64,000 nt of DNA from Luteibacter sp. UNCMF331Sha3.1 (GTDB lineage Bacteria > Pseudomonadota > Gammaproteobacteria > Xanthomonadales > Rhodanobacteraceae): positions 1,697,004 through 1,761,003 of the forward strand of contig NZ_FOBU01000001.1 in assembly GCF_900109915.1 (NCBI RefSeq), written 5' to 3'. Shown piece after piece: positions 7,220 to 15,857 of the stretch. The notes beneath the pieces were generated by a model. That model was given only the letters and a program-made list of their open reading frames with translations. It ran no database searches and was not told where the DNA came from. The position numbers were made by a program, and so were the translations under genes. Each line of letters opens with the position of its first letter. The first letter of the stretch is position 1.

Positions 7220-9265
7220 ATGGACACCAGCACCAACCCCCTTCTCGACCCCGATGGCCTGCCGGCGTTCTCGGCGATCCGTCCGGAACACGTCGAGCCG
7301 GCCATCGACAGCCTCATCGCGGCGCAGCGCGATGCCATCGCGGGCATCGCCGCGGCCGGTGCCACGCGCGATTTCGAGCACGTGATGCTTGCCCAGGAAC
7401 GCCTCGACCAGACGCTGTCCCGTGCCTGGTCGCCGGTGAGCCATCTGCATTCCGTGGCGGACTCGCCGGCACTGCGCAAGGCCCATGGCGCGGCGGAAGA
7501 AAAGCTCACCGAGCACGGGCTGGAGGTGGGGCAGAACCGCGATCTCTACGCCGCGGTGCAGGCCGTGGCGGATCGCCCGGACTTCGCCGGCCTGCCGGTA
7601 GCCGCCCGTGCCGCGGTAGACCACGCGCTGACCGATTTCCGCCTGTCCGGCGTGGCGCTCGACGAGCCCGCGCGGACGCGCTTTCGCGAGATCGGCGTCG
7701 AACTGTCGAAACTGACCACCGAATTTTCCAACGCGGTGCTCGACGCCTCCGAGGCGTGGCACAAGCACATCACCGACGAGCGCGACCTCGCCGGCATCCC
7801 GGCCTCGGGTCGTGCGGTGCTGCGCGAATACGCGCGCGAGGAGAAGCTCGACGGCTACCTCGTGACGCTGAAGCAGCCCAGCGTGCAGGCCGTGCTCACC
7901 TACGCCGAGAACCGCGACCTGCGCGAGGCCGTGTACTACGCCTACCAGACGCGTGCCTCCGACCAGGGGCCGAACGCCGGCAAGTTCGACAACTCCGACC
8001 GGATCGAGAAGATCGTCGCGCTGCGCCACGAGGCCGCGCAGCTGCTCGGCTTCGCCAACGCCGCCGAGGAATCGCTGGCGACGAAGATGGCGACCTCGCC
8101 GGAGGTGGTGCTCGCGTTCCTGCGCGATCTCGCCGCGCGCGCGAAGCCGGTGGCGAAGGACGAACTCAAAGAACTGCGCCGGTTCGCCATCGAAACGCTG
8201 AAGATCGACAACCTCGAGCCATGGGACGTCGGCTTCGCCGCGGAACGCCTGCGCCAGGAGCGTTACGCGCTGGACGAAGAGCAGATCAAGCCGTACTTCC
8301 CCGCATCGGCCGCGATCGACGGCCTGTTCATGGTGGTCGAACGTCTCTACGGCGTGCGCTTCGTGCCGCGCGACGACGTCGACACCTGGAACAAGGACGT
8401 GAAGTACTACGACGTCGTCAACGCCGACGGCACCGTGTTCGCCGGCGCGTACCTCGACATGTACGCCCGTTCGGGCAAGCGTGGCGGTGCGTGGATGGAC
8501 GTGTGCGCCTCGCGATTCAAGGACGGCGAGGCGCTCCAGTTGCCGATCGCCTTCCTCACGTGCAACTTCCCGCCGCCGACCGAAGGCGCGCCCGCGCTGC
8601 TCACCCACGACGACGTGCTCACCCTCTTCCACGAGTTCGGGCACGGCCTGCACCACATGCTGACCGAGGTCGACATCCCGTCCGTCGGCGGTATCGACGG
8701 CGTGGAATGGGACGCGGTGGAGCTGCCGAGTCAGTTCATGGAGAACTTCGCCTGGGATTACAGCGCCCTGAGCCAGTTCGCGAAGCACTACCAGACGGGC
8801 GAGCCGCTGCCGCGCGACCTGTTCCAGCGCATGCTCGACGCGCGGCATTTCCACGCCGGCCTGTTCCTGGTGCGACAACTCGAATTCGGCCTGTTCGATT
8901 TTCGCCTGCACCTCGAGTACGACCCGGCGAAGGGCGCCAACGCGCTCGGCGTGCTGGAGGACGTGCGCCGCGAAGTCGCCGTGATGCACCCCCCGGCATG
9001 GCAGCGGTTTCCGCATGCGTTCACGCACATCTTCGCGGGCGGCTACTCGGCGGGCTACTACAGCTATCTGTGGGCCGAGGTGCTCTCGGCGGACGCGTTC
9101 GAAGCCTTCAAAGAAGCCGGCGTGCTCGATCGCGCGACCGGCCAGCGCTTCCGCAAGGAAGTGCTCGCGGTCGGCGCCACGCGGCCGGCGCTGGCGTCGT
9201 TCACGGCATTCCGCGGCCGTGGCCCCGAGCCGGACGCGTTGCTGAAGAGCTACGGGTTCGCCTGA
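7220..9265 (+). CDS. prlC: Oligopeptidase A, M3-family zinc metallopeptidase
   Basis: A 681-residue protein, the normal size for bacterial oligopeptidase A. The M3 zinc signature HEFGHGLHH is near residue 471, with the third ligand Glu in the following helix (the GGIDGVEWDAVELPSQF segment). The N-terminus (NPLLDPDGLPAFSAIRPEHV) is typical of this subfamily. The enzyme degrades short peptides and cleaved signal peptides in the cytoplasm. An AGGAG Shine-Dalgarno precedes the ATG. It is followed directly by an intrinsic terminator and by xthA. Confidence 0.96.
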   Translation: MDTSTNPLLDPDGLPAFSAIRPEHVEPAIDSLIAAQRDAIAGIAAAGATRDFEHVMLAQERLDQTLSRAWSPVSHLHSVADSPALRKAHGAAEEKLTEHGLEVGQNRDLYAAVQAVADRPDFAGLPVAARAAVDHALTDFRLSGVALDEPARTRFREIGVELSKLTTEFSNAVLDASEAWHKHITDERDLAGIPASGRAVLREYAREEKLDGYLVTLKQPSVQAVLTYAENRDLREAVYYAYQTRASDQGPNAGKFDNSDRIEKIVALRHEAAQLLGFANAAEESLATKMATSPEVVLAFLRDLAARAKPVAKDELKELRRFAIETLKIDNLEPWDVGFAAERLRQERYALDEEQIKPYFPASAAIDGLFMVVERLYGVRFVPRDDVDTWNKDVKYYDVVNADGTVFAGAYLDMYARSGKRGGAWMDVCASRFKDGEALQLPIAFLTCNFPPPTEGAPALLTHDDVLTLFHEFGHGLHHMLTEVDIPSVGGIDGVEWDAVELPSQFMENFAWDYSALSQFAKHYQTGEPLPRDLFQRMLDARHFHAGLFLVRQLEFGLFDFRLHLEYDPAKGANALGVLEDVRREVAVMHPPAWQRFPHAFTHIFAGGYSAGYYSYLWAEVLSADAFEAFKEAGVLDRATGQRFRKEVLAVGATRPALASFTAFRGRGPEPDALLKSYGFA

Positions 9266-9273
9266 TCGGACCG

Positions 9274-9303
9274 GCCGCGCGGCGCCGGTCGCCGCGCGGC
9301 TTT
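9274..9303 (+). terminator. Intrinsic terminator after prlC
   Basis: GCCGCGCGGC at 9274-9283 and again at 9291-9300 form a 10-bp perfect stem with a 7-base loop, followed by TTTCC. It begins nine bases after the prlC stop codon. Confidence 0.75.
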
Positions 9304-9307
9304 CCAT

Positions 9308-9313
9308 TACAAT
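9308..9313 (+). promoter_or_regulatory. -10 box predicting a leaderless xthA mRNA
   Basis: TACAAT at 9308-9313 lies six bases before the xthA ATG and directly after the prlC terminator. The spacing equals that at 6595-6607 and predicts transcription starting at the initiation codon. No Shine-Dalgarno is present. Confidence 0.6.
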
Positions 9314-9319
9314 GGCGCG

Positions 9320-10087
9320 ATGAAGATCGCGTCGTGGAACGTCAACTCCCTCAAGGTCCGCCTCCCCCATCTCCAGCAATGGCTGGCGGAGGCGCAGCCC
9401 GACATCGTCGCGTTGCAGGAGACCAAGCTCACCGACGACAAGTTTCCCGTCGACGAGATCGCGGCCATGGGTTACCAGGTCGCCTACTCGGGGCAGAAGA
9501 CCTATAACGGCGTCGCCATCCTGGCCAGGGACGAGCTGCGCGACGTGGTGACGGACATCGAAGGCCTCGACGACCCGCAGCGGCGCATCCTCGCCGCCAC
9601 GGTCGGCGACATCCGCGTCGTGAACCTCTACGTGGTGAACGGCAAGGCCCTGGGCGACGAAAAGTACACCTACAAGCTGCACTGGCTGGCCAGGGTGCGC
9701 GACTTTCTCGAAGGCGAGCGCGCGCGTCACGAGAAGCTGGTGGTGTTGGGCGACTTCAACATCTGCCGCGACGACCGCGACGTGTACGACCCGGTCGCGT
9801 GGGGCGAGGACATCTTCTGCTCGCCGCCGGAGCGCGCCGCGCTGCAGGCGCTGCTCGATGTCGGTCTTCATGACAGTTTCCGACTTTTCAGCGAAGATGC
9901 CGGCCTTTTCAGCTGGTGGGACTATCGCCAGGCCGCCTTCCGCCGCAACATGGGGCTGCGGATCGACCTCATCTTGATCAGCGATGCGCTGAAATCCGTC
10001 GCGACGTCGTCGATCATCGACAAGGCGCCGCGCAAATGGGAACAGCCGTCCGACCACGCGCCTGTCGCGCTGGAGTTGAAGCTTTGA
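9320..10087 (+). CDS. xthA: Exodeoxyribonuclease III (AP endonuclease, EEP superfamily)
   Basis: A 255-residue enzyme with all family motifs: KIASWNVNSL at the N-terminus, the metal-binding Glu in ALQETKL, the catalytic GDFNI in the middle, and the C-terminal DLILIS and SDHAPV motifs. It cuts DNA at abasic sites and removes 3' blocking groups in base-excision repair. Its stop codon overlaps the start of the next gene. The promoter appears to lie immediately before the ATG. Confidence 0.96.
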   Translation: MKIASWNVNSLKVRLPHLQQWLAEAQPDIVALQETKLTDDKFPVDEIAAMGYQVAYSGQKTYNGVAILARDELRDVVTDIEGLDDPQRRILAATVGDIRVVNLYVVNGKALGDEKYTYKLHWLARVRDFLEGERARHEKLVVLGDFNICRDDRDVYDPVAWGEDIFCSPPERAALQALLDVGLHDSFRLFSEDAGLFSWWDYRQAAFRRNMGLRIDLILISDALKSVATSSIIDKAPRKWEQPSDHAPVALELKL

Positions 10088-10755
10088 ACACACCGAAGTC
10101 CGAATGGCCGAGTTCGCTGGACGACAGCGAGCTCGAAGCACTCGATACCTTCCTCCGTACCCACGGCGGCGAGGGCAGCCTCATGCTGGACGGCGTGCAC
10201 GGCCTGCTGTCGGCGATCGCGATCGGGCCGCTCGAGGTCAAGCCCGAAGAATGGCTGCACGAAGTGCTGCACGACGCGTTCGACGACGAGGACGAAGGCA
10301 ACCGTGTGCTGGCGCTGCTCGCCAAGCTCAACGATTCGATCACGGCCGAGCTCGGCGTCGACGCCTACGAGCCGATCCTGGGCGAAGTGGACACCGAAGA
10401 AGGGCCGCTGCTGTCCGCCGCCGGCTGGTGCGAAGGCTTCAGTCGCGGCATCGACATGCGCGCGGGCCTGTGGGAGAACCGCCTCGCCGAGGATCCGTCA
10501 CTGATGCAGCTGCTCGGACCCATCATGGCCCTGGCGGTGGACGAAGGCGTCCTGCAGGCCGATGCGGAGTTCGAGAAGCTCACGGACGAGGAGTACGACG
10601 AATGCCTCGGCCAGCTTCCCGACGTGCTCAACGCCGTCGGCGCCTACTGGACCGACAATCCACCGAGCGAGGACGAGCTGAAGGCGCTGGCCCAGCCCCG
10701 CGTCGAAGGCGAAGACGGCCCCCCGCGGCACCGATCCGGCCATTGGGTGCACTGA
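10084..10755 (+). CDS. UPF0149 (YgfB/YecA-type) protein, translationally coupled to xthA
   Basis: A 223-residue acidic protein. The best start is TTG at 10084 in a TTGA overlap with the xthA stop, giving (M)NTPKSEWPSSL; the upstream in-frame ATG lies deep inside xthA. The sequence follows the UPF0149 pattern (LDTFLRTHGGEGSLMLDGVHGLLSAIAIGP, then W-CEGF-RGI, then a glutamate-rich C-terminus). It lacks the SEC-A type Cys-rich zinc motif found at the end of YecA. Function in the family is poorly defined. Confidence 0.85.
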   Translation: MNTPKSEWPSSLDDSELEALDTFLRTHGGEGSLMLDGVHGLLSAIAIGPLEVKPEEWLHEVLHDAFDDEDEGNRVLALLAKLNDSITAELGVDAYEPILGEVDTEEGPLLSAAGWCEGFSRGIDMRAGLWENRLAEDPSLMQLLGPIMALAVDEGVLQADAEFEKLTDEEYDECLGQLPDVLNAVGAYWTDNPPSEDELKALAQPRVEGEDGPPRHRSGHWVH

Positions 10756-10763
10756 TCGCCCTG

Positions 10764-10788
10764 GTGGGAGCCGCCATGGCGGCTCCTG
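10764..10788. repeat. Short palindrome, class C
   Basis: GAGCCGCCATGGCGGCTC at 10768-10785 is a perfect 18-bp palindrome preceded by GGTGG, so it has the usual GTGGGAGCC head. It starts 12 bases after the UPF0149 stop codon and may end its transcript. Confidence 0.7.
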
Positions 10789-10884
10789 CAAAGCGAGCCC
10801 TTCGCGGAACGCATCGTTCACCCGCCGCCTCTACTCCGTCGCACCCGAACGCGTCATCTTGTGGGGCAACTTCAGGAGGCAGCC

Positions 10885-11718
10885 ATGACCACCCAACGTC
10901 ACATCGTCCGCCGCGTCACCGGCATGGATACCGCCGACGGTGCCGGCGTCAAGCTGAAGCGCGTGATCGGCCAGCCGGCGCTGGACATGCTCGACCCGTT
11001 CCTGCTGCTGGACGAATTTCGTTCCGATCAGGCGGGCGATTACATCGAAGGTTTCCCCGAGCACCCGCATCGCGGCTTCGAGACCGTGACCTACATGCTC
11101 GCCGGCCGCATGCGCCACGGCGACAACCACGGCAACACCGGTGACCTCGGTCCCGGCAGCGTGCAGTGGATGACCGCGGGACGCGGCATCCTGCATTCGG
11201 AGATGCCGCAGCAGGAAGAAGGCCTGATGTGGGGCTTCCAGCTATGGGTCAACCTGCCCGCCGCGGACAAGATGATCGAACCGCGCTATCAGGACATTCC
11301 GCCGGGAGACATTCCGGTGGTGCACCCGTCCGAGGGTGTCACGGTGCGTGTCGTGGCGGGCGAGCTGGCCGGTGCGAAAGGTCCCGTCGCGGGTATCGCC
11401 ACGCAGCCGGTGTATCTGGATGTCTCGCTGGCGCCCGGTGCCCGGCTCGATCTCGCACTGCCCGAGGAGCACAGCGCGTTCGCCTACGTCTTCGAAGGCG
11501 AGTCGGCCGTCGTCGGTGGTGAAACGCTGTCGAGAAGCGAGCTCGGCGTGCTGTCGAAGGGATCGACGGTCGCGCTGTCCGCGACGGGGCACACGCGCCT
11601 CCTCGTCGTGGCGGGCCGTCCGCTGAAGGAGCCGGTGGCTCGCTACGGCCCGTTCGTGATGAATACGCCCGCGCAGATCCACGAGGCGATCGCGGATTTT
11701 CGAGCGGGCAAGTTCTGA
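10885..11718 (+). CDS. Pirin-family protein
   Basis: A 277-residue bicupin. The N-terminal cupin has the pirin metal-ligand pattern: HPHRGFETVTY, then HGDNHG and GRGILHSEMP. The C-terminal pirin domain (about 180-270) follows. Bacterial pirins bind iron or other metals; some, like E. coli YhhW, act as quercetinases, and others affect regulators or pyruvate metabolism. The start MTTQRH at 10885 is chosen for its AGGAGG Shine-Dalgarno; an in-frame GTG at 10861 is less likely. It stands alone between two palindromic repeats. Confidence 0.92.
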   Translation: MTTQRHIVRRVTGMDTADGAGVKLKRVIGQPALDMLDPFLLLDEFRSDQAGDYIEGFPEHPHRGFETVTYMLAGRMRHGDNHGNTGDLGPGSVQWMTAGRGILHSEMPQQEEGLMWGFQLWVNLPAADKMIEPRYQDIPPGDIPVVHPSEGVTVRVVAGELAGAKGPVAGIATQPVYLDVSLAPGARLDLALPEEHSAFAYVFEGESAVVGGETLSRSELGVLSKGSTVALSATGHTRLLVVAGRPLKEPVARYGPFVMNTPAQIHEAIADFRAGKF

Positions 11719-11730
11719 CGCCGTCGCAAG

Positions 11731-11759
11731 CCCCCATCGCGCGCGAGCGCGCTCCCACC
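11731..11759. repeat. Palindrome variant, class D
   Basis: CCCCATCGCGCGCGAGCGCG followed by CTCCCACC has the reversed GCGATGGG and GTGGGAGC ends of the class A/B repeats, with an inner CGCGC/GCGCG hairpin. It lies 12 bases after the pirin stop codon. Confidence 0.65.
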
Positions 11760-11807
11760 CGAAGGTCGTCGGTTTTCCGTAACGGGTGGGCGTGCGCTCG
11801 GCGACGG

Positions 11808-11837
11808 TTGTCAGCGTCGCCTCGCGACGCGTAACCT
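11808..11837 (+). promoter_or_regulatory. Sigma70-type promoter for the HAD gene, predicted leaderless
   Basis: TTGTCA (11808-11813), an 18-base spacer and TAACCT (11832-11837) fit a sigma70 promoter. The -10 box ends seven bases before the ATG at 11845, so the transcript would start at or within a base of the start codon. No Shine-Dalgarno is visible. Confidence 0.6.
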
Positions 11838-11844
11838 GACCGGC

Positions 11845-12528
11845 ATGTCCCGACAAAAACACGCGTTTCTCTTCGATCTCGACGGCACGCTCGTCGATAG
11901 CGTCTACCAGCACGTGCTCGCGTGGAAGGAGTCGCTCGACATGGAGGGCATCGACCTCTCCGTGTGGCGCATCCATCGCAAGATCGGCATGAGCGGTGGC
12001 TTGTTCACCGACATCCTGCTGCGCGAGACCAGGACCGAAATCACGCCGGAGCGCATCGACCGCCTGCGCCGCAACCACGCCGCCGCCTACGGCCGGCTGG
12101 CGCAGGCTGGCGCCGTGAAGCCGCTGCCCGGCGCCGTCGAGCTGCTCAAATGGCTGACCGACGCGAACATCCCATGGGCCATCGCGACCTCCGGCCGCAT
12201 GGAGACCGCGTCGCACAACATCGCCGCCCTTGGCGTCGACCCGAACAAGGTTCCCGTGGTCACCCGCGATCAGGTGCGGCATGCCAAGCCGGATCCGGAT
12301 CTCTTCGTCACCGCCGCGGAGAGGCTGGGTACCGATATCCGCGACGCCATGGTCATCGGCGACGCCATCTGGGACATGCTGGCCGCGCAGCGGGCCCGTG
12401 CGCTCGGCATCGGCCTGCTTTCGGGCGGCTATGGCGAGAACGAACTGGAGCGCGCCGGTGCGTACCGGGTCTTCGAGGATCCCGCCGACCTGCTGGCTCA
12501 TATCGACGAAGTCGCGGCGCGAAGCTGA
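11845..12528 (+). CDS. HAD-superfamily phosphatase (Gph/beta-phosphoglucomutase-like)
   Basis: A 227-residue subfamily I hydrolase. Motif I is FDLDGTLVDS with the nucleophilic and acid/base Asp pair, motif II the Thr/Ser in AIATSGR, motif III the Lys in HAKPDPD, and motif IV the GDAIWD metal site. A helical cap occupies residues 16-85. Such enzymes dephosphorylate small phosphometabolites; the substrate is not deducible. No operon partner is present. Confidence 0.9.
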   Translation: MSRQKHAFLFDLDGTLVDSVYQHVLAWKESLDMEGIDLSVWRIHRKIGMSGGLFTDILLRETRTEITPERIDRLRRNHAAAYGRLAQAGAVKPLPGAVELLKWLTDANIPWAIATSGRMETASHNIAALGVDPNKVPVVTRDQVRHAKPDPDLFVTAAERLGTDIRDAMVIGDAIWDMLAAQRARALGIGLLSGGYGENELERAGAYRVFEDPADLLAHIDEVAARS

Positions 12529-12622
12529 ACGGAACAGCGGAAGTTCCCTTGCGCGTTTAGGCTCGGGACGGGGTGGGCCCCGTAGGATCGCGCCATACGC
12601 ATTCGCAAGGATTTCATTGGCC

Positions 12623-12982
12623 ATGCGCCTACTGCTCACGATCGTCCCCCTCGCGACCGCCTTCATCATCGCCGCCTGCACGCACTCGGAGCCCACCGCC
12701 CCGCCCGCCGATGCGCCGGTCGCCGCCTCGACGGCCGCCTCGCCCGCTCCCGGCAAGACCGCACCCGCCAATCCGGCGCTCGGCTCGCCCGAGTGGCTGG
12801 CGTGGGTGGACAAGACCCTCGCGGTGAGCGACGACGGCCACGGCCCCCGTCCGGGCACCGCTGAGTGGAACGCGGCCGTGAACCGCAAGCTGGGCCAGGA
12901 AGCGCCTCAGTCGGCGCCAGGCTCGGCGGAATGGCAGCAGGCGGTGGACGCGCTGCTGCGGACGCGCGTCGCGACGCACTGA
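12623..12982 (+). CDS. Small proline/alanine-rich putative lipoprotein
   Basis: A 119-residue protein starting MRLLLTIVPL with a lipobox around IAAC (Cys19). A low-complexity Ala/Pro linker (about 22-55) follows, then two imperfect repeats of the form 'G-S/T-A/P-E-W' (LGSPEWLAWVDKTL, PGTAEWNAAVNRKL, PGSAEWQQAVDALL). These W-containing units of about 30 residues are the most characteristic feature. The family is not recognised. The start fits the signal sequence; an AAGGA motif lies about ten bases upstream. Confidence 0.75.
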   Translation: MRLLLTIVPLATAFIIAACTHSEPTAPPADAPVAASTAASPAPGKTAPANPALGSPEWLAWVDKTLAVSDDGHGPRPGTAEWNAAVNRKLGQEAPQSAPGSAEWQQAVDALLRTRVATH

Positions 12983-13000
12983 CGCCCCGCTCCGCAGGTA

Positions 13001-13115
13001 TCGCCAGCAGGCTGGCTCCCACCAGAGCCCGCCCCGCAGCTTATGTGTGGGAGCGGCCTCGGCCGCGATGGGTGCTCGCGGGAAGCCCGGTCGCCAGCAG
13101 GCTGGCTCCCACCAC
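13001..13115. repeat. Cluster of three REP-like elements (B, A, B)
   Basis: Three elements lie in 115 bases between the lipoprotein gene and the glycosidase stop codon: a class B copy on the minus strand (13001-13023), a class A copy on the plus strand (13046-13075, core GGCCTCGGCC) and another minus-strand class B copy (13091-13114). The mixed order suggests independent insertions rather than duplication of one unit. Confidence 0.85.
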
Positions 13116-13125
13116 CGGGTGGCTG

Positions 13126-15855
13126 CTACAGGGGCGCCTTGACCATCTTCTTTCCGACCGGCACCTTCACCTCGCCCTTCGGCAGGGATAGCACCAGGCC
13201 GCCCGGGGGGGTGACCGGCTGCGTGATCGTCAGCTCAGCCTGGCCGTTTCGCGCTTTCAGCGTGTAACCGAACCGGCCGTACGGCGTACGAAGGTCCCTT
13301 ACCGAGATGCCGTCGCCTTCCAGCCATGCGGGCTGCACGCCGGCGGCCAGCACCAATGCGCCATCGGCGGCGCGGTCGTAGGCGAACAGGTCCAGCGCGG
13401 AGCGCACGTAGTCCGATGCGATCCAGGCATGGGGCATGTCGCCGACGAAGCGGGGCTCGCGGGGATCGCGTCCGACGACTTCCGCCCACTGGTTCCACGC
13501 GGCCGGCCGGCGGTCAGCGAAGAAGAACGCGATCAACGGATCGAGGCGGTCACGCCAGCCGAGGCGGACGAAGCTGGCGATCGTGCGCAGCTCGTAAGGG
13601 GTGTAATCCTTCCACGCCGTCTTGCCGTCGCGACGCGCGATGAAGCCCTGCCAGTATTTCTCGAACGTGGCATCGACCAGCGCCTTCGGAAGGCGCGACT
13701 GCTCGTCGCCCGGAGAGAGGGCGATCGTGGTCGACGTCGCATCGAAGTCGCCGAGCTCGGCCGATCCGGGGATGAAGTCGATGCCCTTCGCTTTCACCGC
13801 AGCGTCGATGGACGCGTGCACATCGTGGCGGAACGTGTCGCGCGATACCGCGAACGCCTTCGCGTCGACGTCGTTCCCCAGCGCCGTCGCCAGATCGACC
13901 GCGTCGTCGTATCCCTTGAGCGCCCAGAAGTCGTCCCAGTACGAATGCATCGGCTTCGCCGAATAGCCCTCATGGCTGATCGACGCGGGCATCAGGCCGT
14001 AGAGCGCGCGATCGGGTCCCTCGCGCCGTGACGGCTGACTCTCGCTGGCGCGCAGCGTATCCATGTACGCGATGGCCTTGCGCACGTGCGGATACAGCGC
14101 AGTGAGCGTCGTCCGGTCGTGCGTGTATCGCCAGAGCTCGGCCACGCTGAAGATCAGCTCGCCGTGGCTGTCGTTTTCCGGTACCGGATCGGACCCTCGC
14201 GCGTCGACGCAGCACGGTACCTTGCCGTGCGAGAACTGATGCGGTGCGTACCAGCGGATGAATTCGCGTGCCACATCGTCGTGCCCCGTGCGCAGCAGGC
14301 CCTCCAGCATCATCGCGCCGTCGCGGACCCACGTTCGCGAATACGAGCGCGTACCCGGCTGCAGGGCCGGTCCGTCGCGCGACATCAGAATTTGCGCGAC
14401 GCCGCTCTTCATCGTATCGACGATGGGTTGCGCCACCGACGGCACCGTCACCGTCACGCGATCGAGCTTTCCGCGCCACAGCGCGGCGACGGCGTCGGCG
14501 CGACTCGCGAGCCAGCGCCCGGCATCCGCCGGCATCGCCACGTCGTCCTTGTCGTTCACCGGCACCACGAGGCCCAGGTCGACGTGACCGTGCGCCGGGA
14601 CGTGCAGGTCGTAGAGCAACGCGCCCTGGGCGAAGCCCGTCGTATCCCGCAGCGCGGTCGCCACTGGCCGCTCGCCGGCCTCGAGTCGCTCGCTCAGGGT
14701 CTTCGGCTCGTTCGTGCTGGCGACGAACGACGTCGTGGGCTGCAAGGGGACCACCCGGCGCGTACCGTTGACCGTGAGCACGCGCCCGTTCCACGACAGA
14801 TCGTCGATGCGGCTCGTGCCACCCGGTGCGTTGAGGAACTGCGTGGGCGGATTGACCTGGAACGGACGCGTCGCCAGCGCGAGGGTGACGTCGCGCGCGG
14901 CATCGCCATCGTTGGCGACCCGATACGACACCACCAGCTGCGACGCGCCCGCGTCGCCCTGTGCGAACGCCGTGGTCACGAGCGATAGTGCGCCGGACTG
15001 CCAGCGTACCGACGGCATCGGCAGATAGCGATCGCGCAACGACTGGGTCGACGTCACATCGGCCCAGGTCAGCAGCTTGCCCTGCGAGATCAGGAAAGGC
15101 TCGATCGAGAAACCACCGCGCGCCACTTCCACCGCGCCGTCTTCCGAGATCAGCGCGGAATCGCGGCTGCCGCCGTCGACGCCGACGATCGTCCAGTACG
15201 ATTGCTCGCCGGAGAAACCGCGCGGGTACAGGCCACGACGCACCTGCTTCGCGCGAGCTTCGAAGATCGCGTTCGGCGTGGGCGCCGGCGCGGGCACGGC
15301 TTCCGGCTTCGCCGCGTCGAGGTGCAGGTTGTCGAAACATACCTCCCCCTTGTTCGGTTGCGACGCGCCGGCCCCGGCTTCCTTGTAGATCACGAACTCG
15401 ACCTCGCGCGTGTGCCGTAGCGTGCGATCCTTCGACGGCCCCCAGGCGAACTCCACCTGCCGGCTGCTGGCGTCGATCGTCTGCCACGCCTCGGTCGGCG
15501 CGAACGACGGCTTCTGGAACCACCACACGTTGTCGCCGGTGTCGTCGATGAACTTGAGCTGCAGCGTGTTCGCCGGCATGTGGCCGCGCACGTCGAAGCG
15601 CAGCGCGAATCCCCGCGGGAAATCGATCGGCAGCGTCTTGCGTATCGACGCCGCCCCCGATACGCCGTTGAAGTCGTAAGCGAGACAGACCGCCTGGCCC
15701 TGCCTGCCGGGCACGCTCCGCAGGCTCGCGGATACGTCGTCGGTATGCGTCGCGGTCCAGCCCGTGGCGGTATCGAACGTGTCGAGATCGCCGGCCACCG
15801 CGCTGCCGCTGAAGAAAGCGAGAACCAGCACCGCCCGTACGACGTTCATTGCCAT
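13126..15855 (-). CDS. Secreted six-hairpin-type glycoside hydrolase with N-terminal carbohydrate-binding-like domain
   Basis: A 909-residue protein with signal peptide (MAMNVVRAVLVLAFFSGSAVA). Residues about 20-170 resemble a beta-sandwich binding module (FDVRGHMPANTLQLKF, VCFDNLHLD). A long second region (about 190-450) looks like the super-sandwich domain preceding many (alpha/alpha)6 enzymes. The C-terminal half (about 460-850) has the helical-barrel hallmarks: TRSYSRTWVRDGAMMLEGLL, VPCCVDARGSDPVPENDSHGE and a late NQWAEVVG, with several acidic candidates for catalysis. I cannot assign a GH number. ATG 15855 has GAAGGG six bases upstream and starts two bases after the permease stop, so the gene ends the operon. 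Substrate inferred from neighbours: a beta-glucan-type oligosaccharide. Confidence 0.75.
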   Translation of the reverse strand: MAMNVVRAVLVLAFFSGSAVAGDLDTFDTATGWTATHTDDVSASLRSVPGRQGQAVCLAYDFNGVSGAASIRKTLPIDFPRGFALRFDVRGHMPANTLQLKFIDDTGDNVWWFQKPSFAPTEAWQTIDASSRQVEFAWGPSKDRTLRHTREVEFVIYKEAGAGASQPNKGEVCFDNLHLDAAKPEAVPAPAPTPNAIFEARAKQVRRGLYPRGFSGEQSYWTIVGVDGGSRDSALISEDGAVEVARGGFSIEPFLISQGKLLTWADVTSTQSLRDRYLPMPSVRWQSGALSLVTTAFAQGDAGASQLVVSYRVANDGDAARDVTLALATRPFQVNPPTQFLNAPGGTSRIDDLSWNGRVLTVNGTRRVVPLQPTTSFVASTNEPKTLSERLEAGERPVATALRDTTGFAQGALLYDLHVPAHGHVDLGLVVPVNDKDDVAMPADAGRWLASRADAVAALWRGKLDRVTVTVPSVAQPIVDTMKSGVAQILMSRDGPALQPGTRSYSRTWVRDGAMMLEGLLRTGHDDVAREFIRWYAPHQFSHGKVPCCVDARGSDPVPENDSHGELIFSVAELWRYTHDRTTLTALYPHVRKAIAYMDTLRASESQPSRREGPDRALYGLMPASISHEGYSAKPMHSYWDDFWALKGYDDAVDLATALGNDVDAKAFAVSRDTFRHDVHASIDAAVKAKGIDFIPGSAELGDFDATSTTIALSPGDEQSRLPKALVDATFEKYWQGFIARRDGKTAWKDYTPYELRTIASFVRLGWRDRLDPLIAFFFADRRPAAWNQWAEVVGRDPREPRFVGDMPHAWIASDYVRSALDLFAYDRAADGALVLAAGVQPAWLEGDGISVRDLRTPYGRFGYTLKARNGQAELTITQPVTPPGGLVLSLPKGEVKVPVGKKMVKAPL

Positions 15856-15857
15856 GC

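Noticed and set aside
7115-10141. A 1008-codon minus-strand frame opposite prlC and xthA
   Set aside because: Both plus-strand genes have complete catalytic motifs, and the antisense translation has none.
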